Positions 1 through 5,840 of a stretch of DNA of 10,000 nt are shown here, piece by piece. The stretch is from Zymomonas sp. GTDB lineage: Bacteria > Pseudomonadota > Alphaproteobacteria > Sphingomonadales > Sphingomonadaceae. The first letter of the stretch is position 1; each line of letters opens with the position of its first letter. Position numbers and translations under genes: made by a program. A model generated the notes under the pieces. That model saw nothing but the letters and a program-made list of their open reading frames with translations. It was not told the DNA's origin and made no database searches. Location of the stretch: NCBI RefSeq assembly GCF_020216885.1, contig NZ_JAIWON010000035.1, positions 1-10,000 of the forward strand, written 5' to 3'.

Positions 1-458
1 TTGATAGTTTGAGACAGATTATCCATTTGCGGGCTTATGCCCAACAGACACCCATCAATGAATATAAACATGAAGCTTTTGCGCTGTTCGAGCGGATGCT
101 TATCTCTATTCGCGAAGATGTTACCCGTAATCTGAGCCGAATTGAGCTTTTTCAGCCGTCTTTCGAATTGTCTGAACTGCCAGAATTTTTCAAAAATTCG
201 CCAGAAATCATGGCAGCCTTGGAAGAGCAGGAAAAACTGCTTTTTGAGACAACTGTTGATGGACAGAATAAACCACAAGATGACCAGATTACGGTCAATC
301 AAATGGCTGCCCAACAAGGTGCGGCTGCCCAAACCGATTCTCTATCAGATGCAGATCCGGCGCATTGGGTAGGAAAGATAAGCCGTAACGCGCCTTGTCC
401 TTGCGGATCGGGTAAGCGTTACAAACATTGTCACGGCGCTTTTGACAGTAAAAATTAA
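1..458 (+). CDS. secA: SecA preprotein translocase ATPase, 3' end (partial)
   Basis: This is the C-terminal part of SecA, the ATPase that drives unfolded preproteins through SecYEG at the inner membrane. The frame is open from the left edge (codons Asp-Ser precede the TTG at 9), so the gene begins outside the window and that TTG is an internal Leu. About 151 residues are visible. First comes the end of the helical scaffold/wing region ([18 protein letters not shown], then the FERML and REDVTRNL helices). A variable, Gln/Ala-rich linker follows. The SEC-C zinc motif is last, with cysteines in [14 protein letters not shown]. In the family this motif binds zinc and contacts SecB and phospholipids. 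All ligands (C-x-C-x8-C-H) are present, so the tail looks functional. The gene ends 4 bp before a strong terminator hairpin. Identification is very secure. Confidence 0.96.
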   Translation, partial: DSLRQIIHLRAYAQQTPINEYKHEAFALFERMLISIREDVTRNLSRIELFQPSFELSELPEFFKNSPEIMAALEEQEKLLFETTVDGQNKPQDDQITVNQMAAQQGAAAQTDSLSDADPAHWVGKISRNAPCPCGSGKRYKHCHGAFDSKN

Positions 459-461
459 GAG

Positions 462-488
462 AAAAGCTGCCTTCGGGCAGCTTTTTTT
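462..488 (+). terminator. Rho-independent terminator of secA
   Basis: A perfect hairpin lies just after the secA stop: arm AAAGCTGCC (463-471), tetraloop TTCG (472-475), arm GGCAGCTTT (476-484), then a T run to 488. The UUCG-type loop and the U tract are typical of intrinsic terminators. It separates secA from the cold-shock gene. Confidence 0.93.
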
Positions 489-580
489 ATGATCTGTCAA
501 ATTTTCTATCGAAAAAGGCTTTTAGAAAAGAGGCCTTTCATTTTGGATGAAAAGCACAATATTTTTCATGAATGTAGCTG

Positions 581-586
581 TATAAT
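581..586 (+). promoter_or_regulatory. possible -10 element for the cold-shock gene
   Basis: A consensus TATAAT lies between the secA terminator and the cold-shock ORF and is preceded by TG. No good -35 hexamer lies 16-18 bp upstream. If used, transcription would start near 593 and give a leader of about 45 nt containing a pure pyrimidine tract (589-607) and a purine-rich ribosome-binding site. Confidence 0.35.
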
Positions 587-636
587 TACTTTCTTCTTTC
601 TTTCTCCATGCTACTTTGATTGTGAGGAGGGGGAGA

Positions 637-1206
637 ATGCCGAATAAACAGCTTCATTCTACTATAAAAAACGTAACAGCTATGCCTGTAAGTGATCAAA
701 ATTCGGTCGATATTTTGATTACAGGATATGTAAAATGGTTTGATATTATTAAGGGCTTTGGCTTTTTGATTGGTTCAAAAGGCGAAGGCGATATTTTGAT
801 CCATTTTTCGTTATTACAGGAATATGGGAAACGTTTTTTACCAGAAGGCTCGTGGGTCAAATGTTTGGCAAGGCGAAGCCGTCAGGGTTGGAAAGCCTAT
901 AAAATCCTTGCCTTCGAATTGAATAAAGATACCGATCATAAATCGTCGATTGATAGTAACGAACCGCCTTTAAAAGAAAGTGAAACAGCCTTTGAAGCGG
1001 TTACGGTCAAATGGTTTAATAGAACCAAGGGCTACGGTTTTTTGATCCGAAATGCCGATCAGCAAGATATTTTTGTCCATGCTGAAGCTTTTCATGCCGC
1101 GGGCATCAAAAAATTTGAAGCGGGGAAATCGCTTTATGCTTGTCTTCGGCAGAGTGATAAAGGGCTATCAGCGTATCTTTTAAAAGACATCACGGCACCA
1201 GACTAG
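637..1206 (+). CDS. double cold-shock-domain protein
   Basis: A predicted cytoplasmic RNA/ssDNA-binding protein of 189 residues with two cold-shock (OB-fold) domains. CSD1 spans about residues 30-95, with RNP1-like KGFGFL (39-44) and RNP2-like ILIHF (53-57). CSD2 spans about 120-187, with KGYGFL (131-136) and IFVHA (145-149). A polar linker of about 25 residues joins them. Single-domain CspA proteins are about 70 residues; tandem versions are common in alphaproteobacteria and act as RNA chaperones or in adaptation to cold or stationary phase. The ATG at 637 is preferred over an in-frame TTG at 616, because the purine-rich GAGGAGGGGG (624-633) sits just upstream of 637 and would otherwise be coding. 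CSD2 has Ala where RNP2 often has an aromatic residue, so the domains may bind unequally. The specific role cannot be read from sequence. Confidence 0.9.
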   Translation: MPNKQLHSTIKNVTAMPVSDQNSVDILITGYVKWFDIIKGFGFLIGSKGEGDILIHFSLLQEYGKRFLPEGSWVKCLARRSRQGWKAYKILAFELNKDTDHKSSIDSNEPPLKESETAFEAVTVKWFNRTKGYGFLIRNADQQDIFVHAEAFHAAGIKKFEAGKSLYACLRQSDKGLSAYLLKDITAPD

Positions 1207-1315
1207 GCTTAAATCAGATAGCCACTTTATTCCGGCCTGTAAGATTAGCGAGAAGTCTATCTTAAAAATTCGTCTTTCGCGGATTTCGATTAGGTCTATA
1301 AGTCATGAAAGCCCT

Positions 1316-1344
1316 TTGGTGAAATGCTATAAAAGAGATATAAT
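1316..1344 (+). promoter_or_regulatory. putative promoter of mlaD-DUF2155 unit
   Basis: TTGGTG (1316-1321) and a perfect TATAAT (1339-1344) are separated by 17 bp, a good sigma-70-type layout. The -10 box ends 6 bp before the mlaD ATG, so transcription would begin at or beside the start codon. No convincing ribosome-binding site precedes that ATG, which fits a leaderless transcript. Confidence 0.5.
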
Positions 1345-1350
1345 CGCCTG

Positions 1351-1860
1351 ATGAAAAATACTTTGCGTGAATATAGTGCGGAGGCGTTAACCGGCCTTTT
1401 TATTGTCTTGGCGACGATTGGCTTCGCCTATTATGCATGGAATAAAACCGGTGGCGGTGTGACTGCCCATGCGGTTCATGTAAAGGCGTTGTTTCCTAAT
1501 GCAGGTGGTATCAATTCTGGTACAGAAGTTAGAGTTGCTGGTGTAAAAATCGGTAGTGTCCTTGATGAACAGCTTGATCCGCAAAGCTATCAGGTCATGG
1601 TTAATCTAGCATTAGATCCGAATATTCCTCTTCCCTTAGACAGCAGCGCGGCTATTACCTCGGACGGGCTGATGAGCGGCTCCTATATTGCGCTTATTCC
1701 GGGTGGTTCAGAAAAACATCTGAAAGAAGGTGATACAATCATTGATACCCAAGGCTCGGTTAATCTGATGGGGCTGATTGGCCATTATTTAAATAATAGT
1801 AGTGGTTCAAAACCGGCACAGAATGATGCTTCGGGGCAAGCTGCCGACAAAAATTCATGA
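1351..1860 (+). CDS. mlaD: MlaD-like MCE lipid-transport protein
   Basis: A 169-residue inner-membrane-anchored periplasmic protein of the MCE family. One N-terminal transmembrane helix (about residues 13-30) is followed by an MCE domain (about 40-120) with GTEVRVAGVKIGSV and the loop segment SDGLMSGSYIALIPGG. A short C-terminal stretch (GSVNLMGLIGHYL) resembles the helix that lines the hydrophobic channel of the MlaD hexamer. In the family, MlaD binds phospholipid and works with the MlaE/MlaF/MlaB transporter to keep the outer membrane asymmetric. Partners mlaE and mlaF are not in the window. The stop overlaps the next ATG as ATGA, so the two are probably translationally coupled. The length and single MCE domain fit MlaD better than multi-domain PqiB or YebT. 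Confidence 0.9.
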   Translation: MKNTLREYSAEALTGLFIVLATIGFAYYAWNKTGGGVTAHAVHVKALFPNAGGINSGTEVRVAGVKIGSVLDEQLDPQSYQVMVNLALDPNIPLPLDSSAAITSDGLMSGSYIALIPGGSEKHLKEGDTIIDTQGSVNLMGLIGHYLNNSSGSKPAQNDASGQAADKNS

Positions 1861-2504
1861 AACGAATTGTCGTTATTGTTCTTTTGGTGGCGGTTATCCT
1901 CCTTTCAGGAGGAATTTTATGGGATATCAAAAAAAATCGTCCCGAATGGTTTGATTTTCTTCCGCAGAGCGAAAACCAAAATTCATCGCCTAAAGTCGGT
2001 GATGAAGAGCCGTCAAACGATGATAATGAAGTAAAAGTGGCGCCTGAAAAAGCTGATCAGACTGAGGCAGTCCCTCTTGAAAAAGGCTTGCTGCCTATGT
2101 CTCAACGTGTGGCTGTCTTAGGCGTTTTGAATAAAAAAACAGGTGAATGGCAAGATATTACCTTGCATACGGGAGAAATAACGCATTTCCCAGATCTTAT
2201 TATCAAATTACAGGCCTGTGATGAAACCATGCCTTGGGAAGCCGAACATTTAACGGGGGCTTTTGTGCAGGTCGAAAGCCTGAAATATAATCATCGCTGG
2301 CAACGGATTTTTTCGGGATGGATTTATAAGGAAGCTCCGTCTTTGAATGTTCTAGAAAGCCCTGATTATGATGTCTGGCCTAAAAGCTGCACAATGCGCG
2401 CACCATTAGGGCATGCTAAAGAGAAGGAAACATCGCCTGTCGCAATCCCACCAGTCTCTAAAACGGCGCTTTCGGTAAAGGGAAAAGCCGCATCAGCGAA
2501 TTGA
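1857..2504 (+). CDS. DUF2155 family envelope protein
   Basis: A 215-residue protein of unknown biochemical role. Residues 5-22 form a hydrophobic N-terminal segment (signal anchor or uncleaved signal). Residues 38-75 are acidic and low in complexity. The DUF2155 domain spans about 83-180, with GEWQDITLHTG, a PWEAEHLTGAFVQV core, GWIYKEAPSLNVLESP and YDVWPKSC; two cysteines (121 and 178) could pair in the periplasm. It overlaps mlaD by 4 bp (ATGA), implying a shared mRNA. I recall DUF2155 proteins lying beside NADH dehydrogenase subunit NDUFA12, mlaD and aat in alphaproteobacteria; NDUFA12 is absent here. The 35-residue tail after the domain is polar and unremarkable. Codons 170-215 overlap the aat gene on the other strand. 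Confidence 0.85.
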   Translation: MKRIVVIVLLVAVILLSGGILWDIKKNRPEWFDFLPQSENQNSSPKVGDEEPSNDDNEVKVAPEKADQTEAVPLEKGLLPMSQRVAVLGVLNKKTGEWQDITLHTGEITHFPDLIIKLQACDETMPWEAEHLTGAFVQVESLKYNHRWQRIFSGWIYKEAPSLNVLESPDYDVWPKSCTMRAPLGHAKEKETSPVAIPPVSKTALSVKGKAASAN

Positions 2505-3172
2505 TTTTCTTTTGCCTTGCTGTGTTTGTTCTGCAGGCATGGAGGAATGCGATCAAGGGTATCCCAGTTACCGGCTTCTTTATCTGTAAAATAATTGGAA
2601 ACCGCAGATTTGAGACGCTTTAAATAGTCTTCTCTTGTTATTTCTATTGCCCCCATAGAGGCCAGATGATCGGTAATAAATTGGCAATCAAGCAATCTGA
2701 AATTGCCGACTTTTAATCTGGCTACCAGCCAAGCCAAAGCTACTTTTGATGCATTACTGACCCGACTGAACATGCTTTCCCCAAAAAAGGCATAGCCTAG
2801 ATTGACTCCGTAAAGGCCGCCGACCAAACGATTATCTAGCCAACATTCGATAGAATGGGCATAACCCAAATTGTGGAGCTGGCAATAAGCTGCACGGATA
2901 GGGGGATTGATCCAGCTGTCGGGGCGGTCTTCTGTTGGTTCGGCGCAAAGATCAATAACAGCTTCAAAAGCGCGGTCTGCGGTTACTAAAAAACGATCAG
3001 AGCGAATAATCTTAGCCAAAGAACGCGATAAATGAAAATGATCGAGGGGCAATATTCCACGTTTCTTGGGTTCGACCCAATAAACTTCATCTGTTTCACG
3101 GCTATCCGACATCGGAAAAATACCGGTCGCATAAGCACTAAGCAAAAGATGAGGATCAATCATATTTGTCAT
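2366..3172 (-). CDS. aat: leucyl/phenylalanyl-tRNA-protein transferase
   Basis: Cytoplasmic L/F-transferase of 268 residues. It adds Leu or Phe from aminoacyl-tRNA to the N-terminus of proteins starting with Arg or Lys, marking them for ClpS/ClpAP (bacterial N-end rule). Family signatures in order are YATGIFPMS near the N-terminus, VYWVEPKKRGILPL, YAHSIECW, VGGLYGVNLGYAFFGESMFS and LLDCQFITDHLASMGA. The ATG at 3172 has an AAGG ribosome-binding site 7 nt upstream; a second ATG three codons later has none. E. coli Aat is about 234 residues. The extra length is a C-terminal tail ending VQLLGQTS, which overlaps the convergent DUF2155 gene by 139 bp. It appears monocistronic. Confidence 0.95.
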   Translation of the reverse strand: MTNMIDPHLLLSAYATGIFPMSDSRETDEVYWVEPKKRGILPLDHFHLSRSLAKIIRSDRFLVTADRAFEAVIDLCAEPTEDRPDSWINPPIRAAYCQLHNLGYAHSIECWLDNRLVGGLYGVNLGYAFFGESMFSRVSNASKVALAWLVARLKVGNFRLLDCQFITDHLASMGAIEITREDYLKRLKSAVSNYFTDKEAGNWDTLDRIPPCLQNKHSKAKENQFADAAFPFTESAVLETGGIATGDVSFSLACPNGARIVQLLGQTS

Positions 3173-3323
3173 AGTCTGCCTTTTCCCAAGATCAGACTAT
3201 AGGAGATAGCGGTTGGAATTGATAATCAAAATAAAAGCAATAGGCTTCTTTTAGTCGAAAATTTTTGGTTTTTAGAATAGTCCAGAAACCGTTCTTTTAA
3301 ATGTTTTGAACAGCAGGTTTTTT

Positions 3324-4334
3324 TTGAAACAGACATTTTCTCCCCAAACTGGCAACCTTAATTTGATTACGGATGTCGGCGGCCTATTGGTCGGACAATC
3401 AGAAGATCCGATCGCTGAAACGGGTGTTACCGTTTTGACCTGTCCGTCTTTGTGGACGGCAGCCGTCGATATCCGTGGCGGGGGGCCTGGTGGACGAGAA
3501 ACGGCCGTGCTTGATCCCGAAAATCTGGTCGGCGGCGTGCACGCCATTGTTCTGACCGGAGGGTCTGTTTTTGGACTGGCGGCTGCTGATGCGGTGACTA
3601 TTGCCCTATCTCAAAAGGGAAAGGGGTTGGATATCAATAGCTGTCATAATCCTGTGCCCATCATTCCATCGGCGGTGCTTTACGATCTAGCGAATGGAGG
3701 CAAAAAAGATTGGGATGATACCCCCCCTTACTATCAACTGGGGAAAACGGCGTTACAAAAAGCTGATATTTCTTTTGAGCTAGGACGAGCTGGAGCTGGA
3801 TATGGTGCTTTGGCTGGTCATGTCAGAGGCGGCATTGGTTCAGCCTCTTTGAATTTGGGAAAGGGGATAATCGTAGGTGCTTTGGTCGCGGCTAATCCGG
3901 TTGGTTCTCCTTATATGGGTGACAATCGGCATTTTTGGGCGTGGCCTTTTGAAATCGGACAGGAGTTTGGGGGAAGAAAGCCCGATATCAGGCAGGTATC
4001 TTATAATGATCCTTTTCCTGATATCGAACGACTTTCTGAGAATTTTCGTTTAAAAGGCGGTGCCAATACGATGTTGGCTGTTGTTGCAACAACAGCAGAA
4101 CTCGACCGCAACCAGACAAAAAGATTAGCTATTATGGCACAGGATGGCTTTGCTAGGGCTGTTAGGCCAGTGCATACACCTTTTGATGGTGATACTTTAT
4201 TTGCGCTGTCTTCCGGTGCGGTTTCTATAGGTGGTGGAAAAATAGCAAATATAGAATTGACGCGTATTGGTTCTGCTGCTGCTGATTGTGTCACACGAGC
4301 CATCGCCCGCGCTGTTTATTATGCCAATAAATGA
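3324..4334 (+). CDS. P1/DmpA-family self-processing peptidase (S58)
   Basis: A 336-residue N-terminal-nucleophile hydrolase of the P1/DmpA (L-aminopeptidase D-esterase, beta-aminopeptidase) family. Signatures are NLITDVGGLLVGQ at the start, a Gly-rich RGGGPGGRE segment, VLTGGSVFGLAAADAV, GAGYGALAGHVRGGIGSAS, and GGANTMLAVVATTAEL. By analogy with DmpA the precursor should cleave itself at Asn248-Thr249, leaving Thr249 as the nucleophile at the head of the small chain. No signal peptide is evident, so it is probably cytoplasmic. No ATG fits: TTG at 3324 has GCAGG (3313-3317) 6 nt upstream and gives the usual short N-terminus. A TTG at 3306 is possible but lacks a ribosome-binding site. The natural substrate is unknown. 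It converges on the spanin gene with 6 bp between the stops. Confidence 0.87.
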   Translation: MKQTFSPQTGNLNLITDVGGLLVGQSEDPIAETGVTVLTCPSLWTAAVDIRGGGPGGRETAVLDPENLVGGVHAIVLTGGSVFGLAAADAVTIALSQKGKGLDINSCHNPVPIIPSAVLYDLANGGKKDWDDTPPYYQLGKTALQKADISFELGRAGAGYGALAGHVRGGIGSASLNLGKGIIVGALVAANPVGSPYMGDNRHFWAWPFEIGQEFGGRKPDIRQVSYNDPFPDIERLSENFRLKGGANTMLAVVATTAELDRNQTKRLAIMAQDGFARAVRPVHTPFDGDTLFALSSGAVSIGGGKIANIELTRIGSAAADCVTRAIARAVYYANK

Positions 4335-4340
4335 CTTTGG

Positions 4341-4634
4341 CTATTTAGGTTCGTTCGCTTTGTTTTCGGTCTGCACCGCTGCCTGTAAGGCTAATAATTG
4401 CAATCGAATAGAACCGGCTGTTTCATAAAGATTGATACTACCCTGAAGCCATTCGGCAGCGGTCATCTTGTTATCGGGATTGTGAGGAAAAGCGGGTAGC
4501 TGTGGCGGCGGTATCATCAGATTGGCTGGCAAGTCCGGCATTGGCTGCACGACGTGCGTCGTCGAGCAAGCGGGAAGCATCAGCATTGCCACAGACAGTA
4601 TTATATACTGGCTGGGTTGCCATTTTTTGTGCAT
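4341..4634 (-). CDS. Rz1-like outer-membrane lipoprotein spanin (o-spanin)
   Basis: A 97-residue lipoprotein. The N-terminus has Lys3-Lys4, a hydrophobic core and lipobox LPAC with Cys23 as the lipidated residue. Ser follows at +2, which predicts sorting to the outer membrane. The mature part opens with a Pro-rich stretch (QPMPDLPANLMIPPPQLPAF), typical of Rz1-type o-spanins, then MTAAEWLQGSINLYETAG. It starts inside the upstream i-spanin gene in a different frame, overlaps it for 164 bp and continues 130 bp past its stop, which is the classic Rz/Rz1 layout. In phages the pair spans the periplasm and fuses the inner and outer membranes once the wall is cut. The ribosome-binding site is weak, so translation may be coupled to the upstream gene. 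It looks like the last gene of the cassette. Confidence 0.85.
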   Translation of the reverse strand: MHKKWQPSQYIILSVAMLMLPACSTTHVVQPMPDLPANLMIPPPQLPAFPHNPDNKMTAAEWLQGSINLYETAGSIRLQLLALQAAVQTENKANEPK

Positions 4635-4899
4635 TTTCTTGAATATTCCTTATTTTATCGCCTTGTTCTTGCTGAATAAGACCCATCTGACGAGTCAAAT
4701 CATCTATTTGTTGTTGGGCAAGATTGGCTTGTTTTTCGGCGGTTTTTAGAGCTTTTTCATATTTTGCTTGTTCATGCCGTTTACCGCGCCGATAGCCGTC
4801 GTGATGGATCATCCCGATTGCAAAAAAGATGGCCGATATCGCCAAAATTGGTTTCCATGAGCCTTTTATAAAAGACCAAATTAAAGGTAGCTCAATCAT
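4471..4899 (-). CDS. Rz-like inner-membrane spanin (i-spanin)
   Basis: A 142-residue type II membrane protein: one N-terminal helix (about residues 17-31, around PILAISAIFFAIGMI) followed by a long charged, Gln/Lys/Glu-rich periplasmic coiled coil (about 40-95, including KTAEKQANLAQQQIDDLTRQ). The C-terminal part contains VYNTVCGN. This architecture and position match phage Rz i-spanins, which pair with the lipoprotein encoded within their own gene. The frame is open upstream to 5031. The ATG at 4899 is chosen because AAGG lies 6 nt upstream and the start overlaps the holin stop by 8 bp; an ATG at 4911 is possible, and the further extension would lie antiphase inside the holin gene. The name rests on architecture and context, since Rz proteins diverge fast. 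Confidence 0.83.
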   Translation of the reverse strand: MIELPLIWSFIKGSWKPILAISAIFFAIGMIHHDGYRRGKRHEQAKYEKALKTAEKQANLAQQQIDDLTRQMGLIQQEQGDKIRNIQENAQKMATQPVYNTVCGNADASRLLDDARRAANAGLASQSDDTAATATRFSSQSR

Positions 4900-5113
4900 G
4901 GCAGCCTTCATTCTGGGTATTTTTATTATCCTGATTACTGAAGGAAATAAGGGTTCCGCCAAAGGTTGCCATCCCAATCCCTTGCGCCATATTGTTAATC
5001 CATCCCATGTCATGTCCGAGCAATGTGCCAACGACGATAAGCAGACCTCCCCATGTTGTGCGTTCTTTCAAACGGCCTTTTATCCAGCCTATGACTGTAT
5101 AAAAATGCCTCAT
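4892..5113 (-). CDS. holin-like small membrane protein
   Basis: A 73-residue protein with two hydrophobic segments (about residues 21-33 and 39-58). A basic N-terminus (KGRLKER) precedes them, and a short polar tail rich in Asn, Gln and Asp follows. This fits a class II-like holin with both ends in the cytoplasm. Holins pool in the inner membrane and open holes that release endolysin. The ATG at 5113 has a GGAG ribosome-binding site 7 nt upstream. It lies 34 bp after the muramidase stop and overlaps the i-spanin start by 8 bp, so all three are probably one mRNA. The order muramidase-holin-Rz-Rz1 differs from lambda (holin first). No residue motif proves holin function; the call rests on size, topology and neighbours. 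Confidence 0.78.
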   Translation of the reverse strand: MRHFYTVIGWIKGRLKERTTWGGLLIVVGTLLGHDMGWINNMAQGIGMATFGGTLISFSNQDNKNTQNEGCHD

Positions 5114-5147
5114 TGTTTTTCTCCGTTTTGTTCATGTTTTGTTCTTT

Positions 5148-5702
5148 TTAGGTCATGGCAGACCACCATTGACCATCGGGTAAATAACTGGTTGTCCGAT
5201 TATTCCATCCCTTCAAAAATCGGGGCTGATGAAGGGATAAATCGAAATTTTCCCGTGTTTTTGCCCATATAATAGCGGCTTGTGCTTCACCGTTTTTCTC
5301 TATCCATTCCTGATAGGCTTGAATGGTTTTATCCCCGACAACCCCGTCAGGAGATACACCAATAAGACCTTGTAAGAGCCGAATGGCTGTTTTGGGGCCT
5401 GATCCCCATGCTTTGTCTAACACCGAAGCCGTGACATGATTCCAAGGCAATTTATCTAAGCCAGAGGCATGATAATATTGTGCAAGGCCTATGCTAACCG
5501 CTTCATCTTCTGTCAGTCCGGCTATATCAAAGGCCGTGATATGGGATGTCTGGCGTTCGCGAGAAAGCGCCGCAGCGGTGATGCCATATTTTGAGCCCAC
5601 TAATTGACCATTCCACCAATTACCTCGATCTTTGGGATCAAGAGACAATTGACCTTCCCAATGCTGGATATACCAACGAATAAAATCGGCGGCTGTCATC
5701 AT
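5148..5702 (-). CDS. zliS: GH108 N-acetylmuramidase (endolysin / secretion activator)
   Basis: A 184-residue peptidoglycan hydrolase that should cut the glycan backbone of the wall. The N-terminal half is glycoside hydrolase family 108: FIRWYIQHWEG carries the expected catalytic Glu16, followed by DPKDRGNWW and SKYGIT (37-42). The C-terminal half has a PG_binding_3-type region with LDKAWGSGPKTAIRLLQ and SPDGVVGDKTI. There is no signal peptide, so it needs a holin-type exit route, and a holin-like gene follows directly. ATG at 5702 (a second follows at once) has AGGAAG 8 nt upstream. Size and neighbour match my memory of Z. mobilis ZliS, reported with ZliE to stimulate production and secretion of levansucrase and invertase. 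The enzyme family is secure; the zliS name is from memory. Confidence 0.92.
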   Translation of the reverse strand: MMTAADFIRWYIQHWEGQLSLDPKDRGNWWNGQLVGSKYGITAAALSRERQTSHITAFDIAGLTEDEAVSIGLAQYYHASGLDKLPWNHVTASVLDKAWGSGPKTAIRLLQGLIGVSPDGVVGDKTIQAYQEWIEKNGEAQAAIIWAKTRENFDLSLHQPRFLKGWNNRTTSYLPDGQWWSAMT

Positions 5703-5782
5703 GAGATAGTCTTCCTATTCTCTGAGAACAGTCGCAAAAGACGGATTCCGATCATTTTAGAATTCCCTGAAAAATGAATAGG

Positions 5783-5827
5783 GGTGACCATTTTAAAATG
5801 GGAAAGTTGCCACTATCTATGGTCACC
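5783..5827. repeat. nested inverted repeats between zliE and zliS
   Basis: Arms GGTGACCAT (5783-5791) and ATGGTCACC (5819-5827) form a perfect 9-bp inverted repeat with a 27-nt loop. Overlapping the left arm is a 14-bp perfect palindrome CCATTTTAAAATGG (5788-5801). The two structures share CCAT, so they cannot form together in one RNA or DNA strand. It lies 13 bp beyond the zliE stop and 81 bp before the zliS start on the minus strand. No T run follows, so it does not look like a simple terminator; an operator or an mRNA-processing structure is possible. Confidence 0.6.
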
Positions 5828-5840
5828 TTTAAGGTTCAAT

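Noticed and set aside
1207..1350. Small gene such as NDUFA12 before mlaD
   Set aside because: I expected it from sphingomonad gene order, but no frame of useful length or similarity is present in this 144-bp gap.
3272..3547. Minus-strand 91-codon frame opposite the peptidase start
   Set aside because: Pro/Arg/Ser-rich complement of a conserved Gly-rich coding segment; no ribosome-binding site or family match.
4900..5031. Upstream extension of the i-spanin frame to 5031
   Set aside because: It would add 44 residues that lie wholly inside the holin gene in another frame and do not look like an Rz N-terminus; the ATG at 4899 has a ribosome-binding site and puts the membrane helix at the N-terminus.
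4829..5272. 147-codon plus-strand open frame across the lysis cassette
   Set aside because: It lies antisense to the muramidase, holin and i-spanin genes, has no ribosome-binding site or recognisable domain, and its composition (many Cys, Phe, Ile) is that of a complement frame.
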